DNA of 64,000 bases from an uncultured Prevotella sp. (lineage in GTDB: Bacteria; Bacteroidota; Bacteroidia; Bacteroidales; Bacteroidaceae). The stretch covers positions 186,001 to 250,000 of the forward strand of contig CAJODL010000005.1 in the NCBI GenBank assembly GCA_905233165.1, in the 5' to 3' direction. Positions 43,006-51,590 of the stretch are shown here, piece after piece. Below the pieces are notes generated by a model. That model was not told the origin of the DNA. It worked only from the letters and a program-made list of their open reading frames with translations, and searched no databases. How positions within the stretch are numbered: position 1 is the stretch's first letter; every line of letters starts with the position of its first letter. A program made the position numbers and the translations under genes.

Positions 43006-43923
43006 CTACTTGCTTCCCAAGTACAGCAATACCATTGACAGAATAACGAGGAGGAGGTCAACAGCTTTGGCACGAAGATTCTTCTCGTGGAGAATAACGG
43101 CACCACACAGGAAACTGACAATAACACTACCCCTGCGTATCATGGAGACAATACTTATCATAGCGCCATCGAGACCGAGGGCATAGAAATATACGAAGTC
43201 AGCACAAGAGAGGAAGATGCTTATCAGCGGAATGCCCCAATGCCAATGGAAGGGTGTCGTCTTCTTGTGCGTAGGCCACCATAGGAACAGCAGCATGGCA
43301 GCCATCATAAAGAACTGATAAATGTTATACCACGACTGCACAGCCATCTTATTTAGCCCCACACCGCCATTATCGGGAGATGCCATGAGATACTTGTCAT
43401 AAAGACCGGAAATGGCCCCCATCACATTGGCGAGAATAACAAAGTATATCCATTTGTTTCGGGCCCAGCTGATGCCCTCTTTCTTGGAAGTATGCTTAAG
43501 AAGTTCTATACCTAACAATGCCACTATGACACCAGCCCATTGCCACAGGTTAAGATGTTCGGCAAAGATTATCATGGCACCAATGAGCACCATAACAGGA
43601 CGGGTGGCATTGATAGGACCTACAATGGTCAGCGGCAGATGCTTCAATCCGAAATAAGCCAGCAGCCATGAGGTGAGAACTATGACTGACTTCAGGATGA
43701 TATATTTCTGGTCTTCCCACTGAAAGGGAGCACAATAGAACATGCTACCCTCTCCTATCATATTCTGGGAAGAGAGGATGATGAAAGGCAGGAATATGAG
43801 TGACGAGAATAGAGTATTGAGAAGCAATACCGGAATAACAGCATTACCCTTAAGAGACTCTTTCTTAAAGACATCATAAAATCCCAACAGAGCAGCTGAG
43901 AGAAAGGCTAATATTATCCACAT
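43006..43923 (-). CDS. EamA/DMT-family transporter
   Basis: The 305-residue protein has ten hydrophobic helices in two five-helix EamA repeats (LAYFGLKHLPLTIVGPINAT and DFVYFYALGLDGAMISIVSM mark equivalent positions). It is an inner-membrane drug/metabolite-type transporter of unknown substrate. A -7 box TAATTTTG lies about 28 bp upstream, back to back with that of the alcohol dehydrogenase gene. Confidence 0.88.
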   Translation of the reverse strand: MWIILAFLSAALLGFYDVFKKESLKGNAVIPVLLLNTLFSSLIFLPFIILSSQNMIGEGSMFYCAPFQWEDQKYIILKSVIVLTSWLLAYFGLKHLPLTIVGPINATRPVMVLIGAMIIFAEHLNLWQWAGVIVALLGIELLKHTSKKEGISWARNKWIYFVILANVMGAISGLYDKYLMASPDNGGVGLNKMAVQSWYNIYQFFMMAAMLLFLWWPTHKKTTPFHWHWGIPLISIFLSCADFVYFYALGLDGAMISIVSMIRRGSVIVSFLCGAVILHEKNLRAKAVDLLLVILSMVLLYLGSK

Positions 43924-43950
43924 ATTACCAAATAGTTTTCAAATTGGGTG

Positions 43951-43958
43951 CAAAATTA
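43951..43958 (-). promoter_or_regulatory. Putative -7 box of EamA gene
   Basis: The minus strand reads TAATTTTG. The -33 box is not clear. Confidence 0.5.
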
Positions 43959-44000
43959 CGAAAATTTTGTGAAAATCATCGTTTATCCGATATTATTTTA

Positions 44001-44008
44001 TATTTTTG
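44001..44008 (+). promoter_or_regulatory. Putative -7 box of alcohol dehydrogenase gene
   Basis: TATTTTTG lies 80 bp before the ATG; the -33 box is not clear. The leader contains heptads TTAGACC/TTTGACC (44028-44057). Confidence 0.4.
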
Positions 44009-44027
44009 CAGACGAAAATCATCTTTG

Positions 44028-44057
44028 GCCTTAGACCTTTGACCTTAGACCTTTGAC
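44028..44057. repeat. Heptad repeats (TTAGACC/TTTGACC)
   Basis: Four alternating units in the leader of the alcohol dehydrogenase gene. Confidence 0.85.
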
Positions 44058-44088
44058 AAAATTTAATGTTCAATAAAATAAAAACAAA

Positions 44089-45276
44089 ATGAAAGACTTT
44101 ATCTATTACGCCCCTACTGAGGTAGTGTTTGGCAAAAGTGCAGAAGAACATGTAGCATACATGGTAAAGAAATATGGCGGTACGAAAGTGCTTATCCACT
44201 ATGGTGGTCAGAGTGCCATCCGTTCCGGATTGCTTGAAAAGATATGCACCATTCTCAGCAATGATGGCATCGAATATGTAAAACTTGGAGGTGTCGTTCC
44301 CAATCCACGCCTTTCCCTCGTACACGAAGGCATCGCCTACTGTATTAAGGAAGGCGTCAACTTTGTCCTTGCCGTTGGCGGCGGCAGTGTTATCGATTCC
44401 GGCAAAGCCATCGCTATGGGTGTTGCCAATCCCGACGTAGAGGTTTGGGACTATTATCTGGACAAGGCGAAACTCACGAAAGCACTCCCCGTTGCCTCAG
44501 TTCTCACCATCCCTGCTGCAGGTAGTGAGATGAGCTTTGCTTCTGTCATCACTAATGAGGACGGAGATGTAAAACTCGGATTCCACAGTGACCTCATACG
44601 ACCGAAATTCGCTATCATGAATCCAGAGCGCACATTCACCCTGCCCCCTTATCAAACTGCAGCCGGTGTCACAGACATGATGATGCACACCATGGAACGC
44701 TATTTCACCAAAGACGACGATATGGACCTCACCACAGACCTTGCCGAAGCCGTTCTGCGTCGCATGAAGACAGCTGTCTTTGACGTACTGAAGAATCCTG
44801 AGGACTACCGCCAGCGTGCACAGATAATGTGGGGCGGCAGCATAGCCCATTGGGGACTCACCGGATGCGGTGTCTGCGAAGACTGGGCTACCCATCAGTT
44901 GGAGCACGAACTAAGCGGAATGTTCGATGTCACTCACGGAGCAGGTCTTGCAGCAGTATGGCCCAGCTGGGCACGCTATGTGATGCATGAGAATCTCAGC
45001 CGTTTCGTACGCTTTGCAGTAAATGTAATGGATGTGCCAAATGATTTCTCCGACCCGGAAGGAACAGCCCTCAAAGGCATTGAAGCCATAGAGCGATTCT
45101 ATCACGCCATCGGTATGCCAATAAACATCAAGGAACTCATAGGCCGTGACATCACCGACGCCGAGATAAAAGAGATGGCCCGCAAGTGCAGCCGCAACTA
45201 CACCACCACCTGTGGCGTCCTGAAAGTCCTCGAAGCAAAAGATATGGAAGCCATCTACAATATGGCCAGAGGATAA
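44089..45276 (+). CDS. Iron-containing alcohol dehydrogenase
   Basis: The 395-residue enzyme belongs to the YqhD/BdhA-type NAD(P)H-dependent alcohol or aldehyde reductases. AVGGGSVIDSGKAIA binds the nucleotide. Metal ligands lie in GVTDMMMHTMERYF (Asp and His) and THQLEHELSGMFDVTHGAGLA (two His). It probably reduces short-chain aldehydes in the cytoplasm. It has its own promoter region and a shared terminator. Confidence 0.92.
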   Translation: MKDFIYYAPTEVVFGKSAEEHVAYMVKKYGGTKVLIHYGGQSAIRSGLLEKICTILSNDGIEYVKLGGVVPNPRLSLVHEGIAYCIKEGVNFVLAVGGGSVIDSGKAIAMGVANPDVEVWDYYLDKAKLTKALPVASVLTIPAAGSEMSFASVITNEDGDVKLGFHSDLIRPKFAIMNPERTFTLPPYQTAAGVTDMMMHTMERYFTKDDDMDLTTDLAEAVLRRMKTAVFDVLKNPEDYRQRAQIMWGGSIAHWGLTGCGVCEDWATHQLEHELSGMFDVTHGAGLAAVWPSWARYVMHENLSRFVRFAVNVMDVPNDFSDPEGTALKGIEAIERFYHAIGMPINIKELIGRDITDAEIKEMARKCSRNYTTTCGVLKVLEAKDMEAIYNMARG

Positions 45277-45300
45277 ACGAGGTGAGAGGTTAGAGATAAT

Positions 45301-45331
45301 AAAAAAGGTGAGCATCTTGCCCACCTTTTTT
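45301..45331. terminator. Bidirectional terminator
   Basis: Arms AAAAAAGGTG and CACCTTTTTT are perfect complements with loop AGCATCTTGCC, giving T runs on both strands for the converging alcohol dehydrogenase and glnN genes. Confidence 0.9.
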
Positions 45332-45339
45332 CGTTTTCG

Positions 45340-47565
<2,226 letters not shown>

Positions 47566-47616
47566 TGTTGTGTTGTTTTTATTGATTGAACATTGACCAT
47601 TACATCTTTTCGAGTG

Positions 47617-47648
47617 CAAAATTACGACATTTTGATATTATATGCAAG
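47617..47648 (-). promoter_or_regulatory. Putative glnN promoter
   Basis: The minus strand reads CTTG (47648-47645), 20 bp, TAATTTTG (47624-47617), giving a leader of about 45 nt. Confidence 0.65.
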
Positions 47649-47795
47649 GATTTTCTCGCATTTTGTTTGCGCAAAACATATATAACTAACATTTTGTAAA
47701 CTTTATCGGTACTTTTACTTTCCATTTGTTTACACTTTGCGTCATATTCCCGCGTTTCCTTTACAAAAAGTCATTTCGGTTAGCGGTTAAAGAAA

Positions 47796-47827
47796 TTGGC
47801 GCAGGATGCGATTGCATCTTGCGCCAA
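47796..47827. repeat. Dispersed hairpin (TGGCGCAGGATGC), second copy
   Basis: Arms TTGGCGCAGGATGC and GCATCTTGCGCCAA with loop GATT. The arms equal those at 25199-25237. Confidence 0.85.
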
Positions 47828-47854
47828 TTCTTCATTTTTTCATTTCTTCATTTT

Positions 47855-47883
47855 TAATCAAAGCGCCCGCGGCGCTTTGATTA
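47855..47883 (-). terminator. Hairpin over the stop codon of the DUF6261 gene
   Basis: Arms TAATCAAAGCGCC and GGCGCTTTGATTA are a perfect 13-bp match around CGC. It includes the stop codon TAA at 47883-47881. The minus strand downstream is A-rich rather than T-rich, so it may protect the 3' end rather than terminate. Confidence 0.55.
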
Positions 47884-48786
47884 ACCTTCCTCCCATCCAT
47901 CTCCGGTGGCTCCGCCGCCGCCTGTGCCAGGGTCAGAAGGTGTATCCGGAGTCGTTGGCGTTGTCGTGCCCGTGCCACCACCACCTGTATTGTCACCAGT
48001 TCCAGGATTATCCTGATTGTCCGGTGTCGTCGGTGTGGTTCCACCATTACCTTGCGTGCTGCCGCCGTTGGTCATGGCGTGAACGCGAACGTAGTCGATG
48101 TTATTGTTCAGCGTGGAGATAAGCGCATCAAACTTGTGCACGTCGCTATCCACAAGAGCGTAGGCGTTGAGCAACTGAATGAGCAGACGATATTCGGAAT
48201 AGATAGCCTCGCGAGCCTGCTTCATGGCCTTCTGCGCAGGCAGTTCGCCAGAGCGCTCGGTCAGCTTGTCACGCAGCATTGTCGTTATCTCCGTCAGGCG
48301 CGCCCACATTTCGGTCAGGCCCAGTGTGGCAAGGTCGGCTGTCAATTGTGCTGAGTTGTTTGCCTCCTCAGTCATCTGCTGCTGCTTAGACCACTCCGAA
48401 ATCATATTCTCCTTCACGTCAATGCCATATTTCTTCATGAATACCCACAGGCGGTCGCCAGCCTGTTTGCGAGCAGGAACAGCAGTCATGCGACGTGCAC
48501 CCTCCACAGTCTCCTTCATACCGATAAAGAGCTGGTCGCCCTCTTCGTCAAGGCCCTGAATGTCGAGCGTTATCAGACTCTCGCGCGTCAGCGCATAGGC
48601 TGAGTTCAGAGTGTTATACCTGTCGCGATACTCCGTAAGTTGTGCAGCGAGACGGGCAGGAGCAGCATTCTGCGAATTAAAATTGGCATCGAACTGGTCG
48701 AGCGTGAACTTCATAGTGCCCACAAGCACGGAATTGGTCATGCGAACGATGGGGGCTTCTTGTACTAATGTTGGTGTAGAAATCAT
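47881..48786 (-). CDS. DUF6261-like helical protein with Gly/Thr/Pro tail
   Basis: The 301-residue protein is mainly alpha-helical (residues 1-240: LAAQLTEYRDRYNTLNSAYA, IYSEYRLLIQLLNAYALVD) with a tail of about 60 residues made of Gly, Thr, Pro, Asp and Asn. The helical part resembles the Bacteroidales family DUF6261, though I cannot confirm this by search. No signal peptide or membrane helix is seen. The 41-bp hairpin array begins 37 bp upstream of its start codon, so the array may be part of its control region. Confidence 0.6.
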   Translation of the reverse strand: MISTPTLVQEAPIVRMTNSVLVGTMKFTLDQFDANFNSQNAAPARLAAQLTEYRDRYNTLNSAYALTRESLITLDIQGLDEEGDQLFIGMKETVEGARRMTAVPARKQAGDRLWVFMKKYGIDVKENMISEWSKQQQMTEEANNSAQLTADLATLGLTEMWARLTEITTMLRDKLTERSGELPAQKAMKQAREAIYSEYRLLIQLLNAYALVDSDVHKFDALISTLNNNIDYVRVHAMTNGGSTQGNGGTTPTTPDNQDNPGTGDNTGGGGTGTTTPTTPDTPSDPGTGGGGATGDGWEEG

Positions 48787-48822
48787 AATTGATTGATTTT
48801 AAAGTTATTAAATTATTTTCAG

Positions 48823-49055
48823 AATGGCGTTGACAGCGATCAACAACGATTTCCTCACGGGAAAATGGTATTGACTGCGATCAGCGGTGTTTTCCACACA
48901 GGAAAATGACATTGACCGCGATCAGCGGTGTTTTCCGCATGGGAAAATGACATTGACTGCGATCAGCGGCGTTTTCCGCACGGGAAAATGACATTGACTG
49001 CGATCAGCGGTGTTTTCCACACGGGAAAATGGCATTGACTGCAATCAACGTCATT
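48823..49055. repeat. 41-bp tandem array with internal hairpins
   Basis: Five full 41-bp units start at 48823, 48864, 48905, 48946 and 48987; a sixth partial unit runs from 49028. Each reads roughly AATGACATTGACTGCGATCA, GCGGTGTTTTCC, GCACGGGAAA. TTTTCC and GGGAAAA pair within each unit. Units differ from each other at a few sites, so the array is not newly copied. The word GCACGGGAAAA also occurs twice at 20-52. Confidence 0.92.
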
Positions 49056-49057
49056 CC

Positions 49058-49072
49058 CCCTCCGGCGGAGGG
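49058..49072. repeat. GC-rich hairpin after the array
   Basis: CCCTCC-GGC-GGAGGG, a perfect 6-bp stem just beyond the last partial unit. Confidence 0.7.
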
Positions 49073-49142
49073 CGACCTCCTTTTTTAGTAAGATTCTTTT
49101 TCATGTTGCTTCACGTCTATATAATAGTTTAAAAACTTTTCA

Positions 49143-49350
49143 AAAAAGAGGCGTGAAGCATCCGAGGAATCAATAACACACCATTTTGGTCTAAGCAATA
49201 CCAAGCGTAAATATATTGAATACTCCCAATGCCCACGCCTCTTGTAGGTGTGAGCTGGCAGCCTTCGTTATTCGCGCACTATTTTTGATTGCTTAGTTCA
49301 ATGGTGTGTACCGAAAAACTGTTGGCTCTCTTTTTCCAATAAAAAATTTT
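49143..49350 (-). ncRNA. Candidate structured RNA A, minus strand
   Basis: The stretch has an outer stem of 10 bp (49176-49185 with 49300-49309), a second coaxial stem of 9 bp (49191-49199 with 49288-49296), and an inner 7-bp hairpin (49234-49240 with 49246-49252, loop 49241-49245). A competing 9-bp pairing joins 49147-49155 with 49234-49242, and 49152-49160 pairs with 49107-49115. A promoter-like TACTTTTG (minus strand, 49364-49357) would start it near 49350, and a T run ends it near 49143. There is no protein coding sign. A long closing stem with a central open region recalls 6S RNA, but I do not recognise the sequence. Confidence 0.5.
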
Positions 49351-49356
49351 CGACTA

Positions 49357-49388
49357 CAAAAGTATATAATTTTCATGAAACATGAAAC
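49357..49388 (-). promoter_or_regulatory. Putative promoter for structured RNA A
   Basis: The minus strand reads GTTT (49388-49385), 20 bp, TACTTTTG (49364-49357), with two mismatches in the -33 box. Confidence 0.45.
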
Positions 49389-49469
49389 ACCAAACTCGAA
49401 AAAATGACTAAACCGCCCGAATTTTATACGATTTTTACAATTAAAGGGCTCGGATTTAGGAATTTTTTA

Positions 49470-49477
49470 TATCTTTG
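49470..49477 (+). promoter_or_regulatory. Putative -7 box for structured RNA B and lipoprotein
   Basis: TATCTTTG matches TAnnTTTG; the -33 position reads GGGC and is poor. Confidence 0.4.
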
Positions 49478-49479
49478 CA

Positions 49480-49670
49480 CCGTGTTTCGTACGAGACACG
49501 ACATTTTATTTGCTCAATCGCACGTCGAATTAGGCCCTCGAAAAGTGAACGAGCAATGATATCATCCAAGAAGCATGCGCTTTAGCGTAGGTTTCCCCAT
49601 AGGATGATATAGGTTGGCCTAAACCTGACGTGCGTATGGTGTGAGCCTACGCTTTTCTTATGCCCATAAG
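49480..49670 (+). ncRNA. Candidate structured RNA B, leader of lipoprotein gene
   Basis: A set of perfect pairings is seen: 49519-49526 with 49627-49634 (8 bp); 49530-49536 with 49616-49622 (7 bp); hairpin 49537-49540 with 49550-49553; 49559-49567 with 49602-49610 (9 bp); small hairpin 49576-49589. A further 8-bp pairing, AGCGTAGG (49584-49591) with CCTACGCT (49646-49653), would make a pseudoknot with the inner hairpin or compete with it. A 20-bp palindrome at 49481-49500 lies at the 5' end. It lies 68 bp upstream of the lipoprotein ATG, so it is either a cis-acting leader or a free RNA. The family is not recognised. Confidence 0.55.
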
Positions 49671-49737
49671 TGGCGTTGACTTAAGCCTAAACAAGGAAAG
49701 AATCTATTACTATTAATCAAATAAAAATGTTACAACT

Positions 49738-50469
49738 ATGAAAAAGTATTATTTTAGTTTGCTGTCTGTTTTTTTTGTAGCAGCATTGTGTGTTGGTTTC
49801 ACTTCTTGCGGTGGTGATGATGATGAAGGAGATTTTAATATATCACCTTCAGAAGTGACAATAAAATGTAAAGAAAGTTCGCCAACTATTAAAGCTAATG
49901 TTGTAGCAGATTCTTGGACTATTGAAGATGATTTTGTAGCAAGAATCTACGCTACTCAGCGTAATGCTTCTTCTTGCTATGTAGTTGGATATCATATAGG
50001 AACAACGAGAATCAAAGCCACAAAGGGAGGGAAGACCGCTTACACTACGGTAACGGTGGAACCCACTTCTACCCTGTATGATACTCCTATTTTAGACTTT
50101 TCAGCTTCAAAAGCATCTATAAAAAGCAAGGAAAATCATGTTTTTACGGATGAAGATGAAGAAACTCTTCAGTATAGATATCTATCTGGAACTCATGAAT
50201 GTATAGTCACATATTATTTTAAGGAAAATAAAATGACCTTTGTATCGGTTATTATCATAAATTATAATGAAAGTGAAATACAAGACTTTTTGTCACAAAG
50301 ATATCAAGCTGATAATGATGTCGAGGGGTTATACATAAACGCCAGAAGTCGTGAAAATGCAACTTTGTTTGTCATGGAAGGAACATCTACATCTAAGGAT
50401 GGCAAATCACAGTTATCACTTATTACCTATTTTCCAGATATTTCTACATATAAATCAATCTCAAAGTAA
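49738..50469 (+). CDS. Lipoprotein of unknown function with Ig-like N-terminus
   Basis: The 243-residue protein has a signal peptide and lipobox GFTSC followed by an acidic GGDDDEGD spacer, typical of surface-directed lipoproteins in Bacteroidota. Residues about 35-108 look like a BIG2-type Ig domain (ISPSEVTIKCKESSPTIKA, GTTRIKATKGGKTAYTTVTV). The rest is unrecognised. The gene is more A/T-rich than its neighbours, suggesting recent transfer. It lies downstream of structured RNA B. Confidence 0.8.
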   Translation: MKKYYFSLLSVFFVAALCVGFTSCGGDDDEGDFNISPSEVTIKCKESSPTIKANVVADSWTIEDDFVARIYATQRNASSCYVVGYHIGTTRIKATKGGKTAYTTVTVEPTSTLYDTPILDFSASKASIKSKENHVFTDEDEETLQYRYLSGTHECIVTYYFKENKMTFVSVIIINYNESEIQDFLSQRYQADNDVEGLYINARSRENATLFVMEGTSTSKDGKSQLSLITYFPDISTYKSISK

Positions 50470-50587
50470 GAATTATTCGGCTCGTGCTGATTTACCGCTC
50501 GGTGATACCTAAATCCGCCCGAGCTGACAACCAGTAAGAAATAATTCAGACACTTTAATACAACCACTTCGGGAGGACCCGCACAAA

Positions 50588-50620
50588 AAATAGTCCGGAA
50601 GGCGTACTTCCGGACTATTT
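50588..50620. terminator. Strong terminator hairpin
   Basis: Arms AAATAGTCCGGAAG and CTTCCGGACTATTT with loop GCGTA, followed on the plus strand by TATTCTTT. It ends the lipoprotein transcript and may serve both strands. Confidence 0.8.
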
Positions 50621-50626
50621 ATTCTT

Positions 50627-50673
50627 TAACCTTTGACCTTAGACCTCGGCAACGCCGAGCAGACCTTTAACCT
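50627..50673. repeat. Heptad repeat with CTCGGC/GCCGAG hairpin
   Basis: TTTGACC/TTAGACC units surround the hairpin CTCGGC-AAC-GCCGAG at 50645-50659. It lies between the terminator and the PIN toxin gene. Confidence 0.88.
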
Positions 50674-50722
50674 TTTATATATACTACACCGCCACGCATC
50701 AATGCGCAGGGATGTTTTGGCG

Positions 50723-51136
50723 TTAATCTATTTGAGCAAATAATTCTGAAGGAGTCAGCACAGCAATGGTACTGGCTTTAAAGTCTTTCTTGTTGCGGGT
50801 GACGATACAATCAGCCTGTTCATCAACAGCCGAGCGGTACTGAGTGGCATCCTCATAATCTTTCCAGTCACTGCTGAGCATATCAACCACATTTTGACCA
50901 CGCAAGTCTGTAACATCTACAAAGTCTGCTATCATGCGGAGTTTCGAACGCACCTCGCCCATCGGAAACTTATATTTCTGGCCCAGATAAACAGTGTTGA
51001 TAAAGGACAGGGCTGAGACCATGAGATGTATCTCTCCCGCATAGCCTAAAGCGAAAATGCGCTGTGCATCAGACAAAAACTCTTGGCGTGAAAGCACCAA
51101 GTCAACTAATATGTTGGTATCAAGGTAAACTCTCAT
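50723..51136 (-). CDS. PIN-domain toxin-like ribonuclease
   Basis: The 137-residue PIN-fold protein starts MRVYLDTNILVDLVL with the first catalytic Asp (Asp6); SSDWKDYEDATQY and DCIVTRNKKDF carry the later acidic positions. The middle motif SALSFINTVYL has no Glu at the usual second acidic site, as in the PIN_3 group. Its start overlaps the stop codon of the upstream small gene as ATGA, a typical antitoxin-toxin order. Confidence 0.85.
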   Translation of the reverse strand: MRVYLDTNILVDLVLSRQEFLSDAQRIFALGYAGEIHLMVSALSFINTVYLGQKYKFPMGEVRSKLRMIADFVDVTDLRGQNVVDMLSSDWKDYEDATQYRSAVDEQADCIVTRNKKDFKASTIAVLTPSELFAQID

Positions 51137-51390
51137 CTTTTATCGTATTTCTCATTGACAAGAGCATCAATACCACGTTCATCAGCTGGTACGGGCTGGC
51201 CACCACGCACGGAAAGATTCTTGACGAAAAGCATTGCTGCCTCACGCTTTTGTGAGGCCGAGACGGCACGCTGTGGTTGGCGCGTACGACGGCTAAGACG
51301 CCTCACATAATGCGATACGCTTTCGAGCATCTCAACACTCATCTTGTCGAGATCTGCCATGATAGATGTTCTGAGTTCTATGGTTGTCAT
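51133..51390 (-). CDS. Antitoxin-like small protein
   Basis: The 85-residue protein lies upstream of and overlaps the PIN gene by 4 bp. It begins MTTIELRTSIMADLDKMSVEMLESVSHYVR, which could be an N-terminal helix-based DNA-binding or dimerisation part, followed by a basic stretch and a C-terminal VNEKYDKR. I assign the antitoxin role from context. The promoter immediately upstream fits autoregulation. Confidence 0.7.
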   Translation of the reverse strand: MTTIELRTSIMADLDKMSVEMLESVSHYVRRLSRRTRQPQRAVSASQKREAAMLFVKNLSVRGGQPVPADERGIDALVNEKYDKR

Positions 51391-51418
51391 GACTATAATA
51401 GTTAGATTGTTTCGGCTG

Positions 51419-51450
51419 CAAAGGTAAGAAATTAATTTTTAACCGCCAAA
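51419..51450 (-). promoter_or_regulatory. Promoter of the PIN toxin-antitoxin pair
   Basis: The minus strand reads TTTG (51450-51447), exactly 20 bp, TACCTTTG (51426-51419), a perfect consensus match 29 bp before the antitoxin start. Confidence 0.75.
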
Positions 51451-51494
51451 GGAAAACCGAAAAAATATTTCCCGCACCACACCTTTACAACCAC

Positions 51495-51532
51495 TTCGGG
51501 AGGACTCGAACACAAAAGCGAATCCTCCCGAA
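51495..51532. repeat. Hairpin repeat (ACTTCGGGAGGAC)
   Basis: Arms TTCGGGAGGA and TCCTCCCGAA. The word ACAACCACTTCGGGAGGAC also occurs at about 50564-50578, where the second arm is lost. Both lie either side of the toxin-antitoxin pair. Confidence 0.75.
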
Positions 51533-51537
51533 AGCAA

Positions 51538-51590
51538 CTATCACCTGTCAACTATCAACTGTCAACTATCACCTGTCACCTGTTCAAATA
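51538..51590. repeat. Heptad repeats (CTATCAA/CTGTCAA)
   Basis: Units CTATCAA, CTGTCAA and CTGTCAC run to the 3' end of the subtilase gene. Confidence 0.8.

Larger units (their letters stand above)
47566..47880. other. Gap between glnN and DUF6261 gene
   Basis: This holds the glnN promoter, the dispersed hairpin at 47796-47827, a T/C-rich heptad stretch TTCATTTTTTCATTTCTTCA at about 47830-47851 that is the same sequence as in the signal-peptide codons at 13265-13290, and a perfect hairpin at 47855-47883. Confidence 0.7.
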
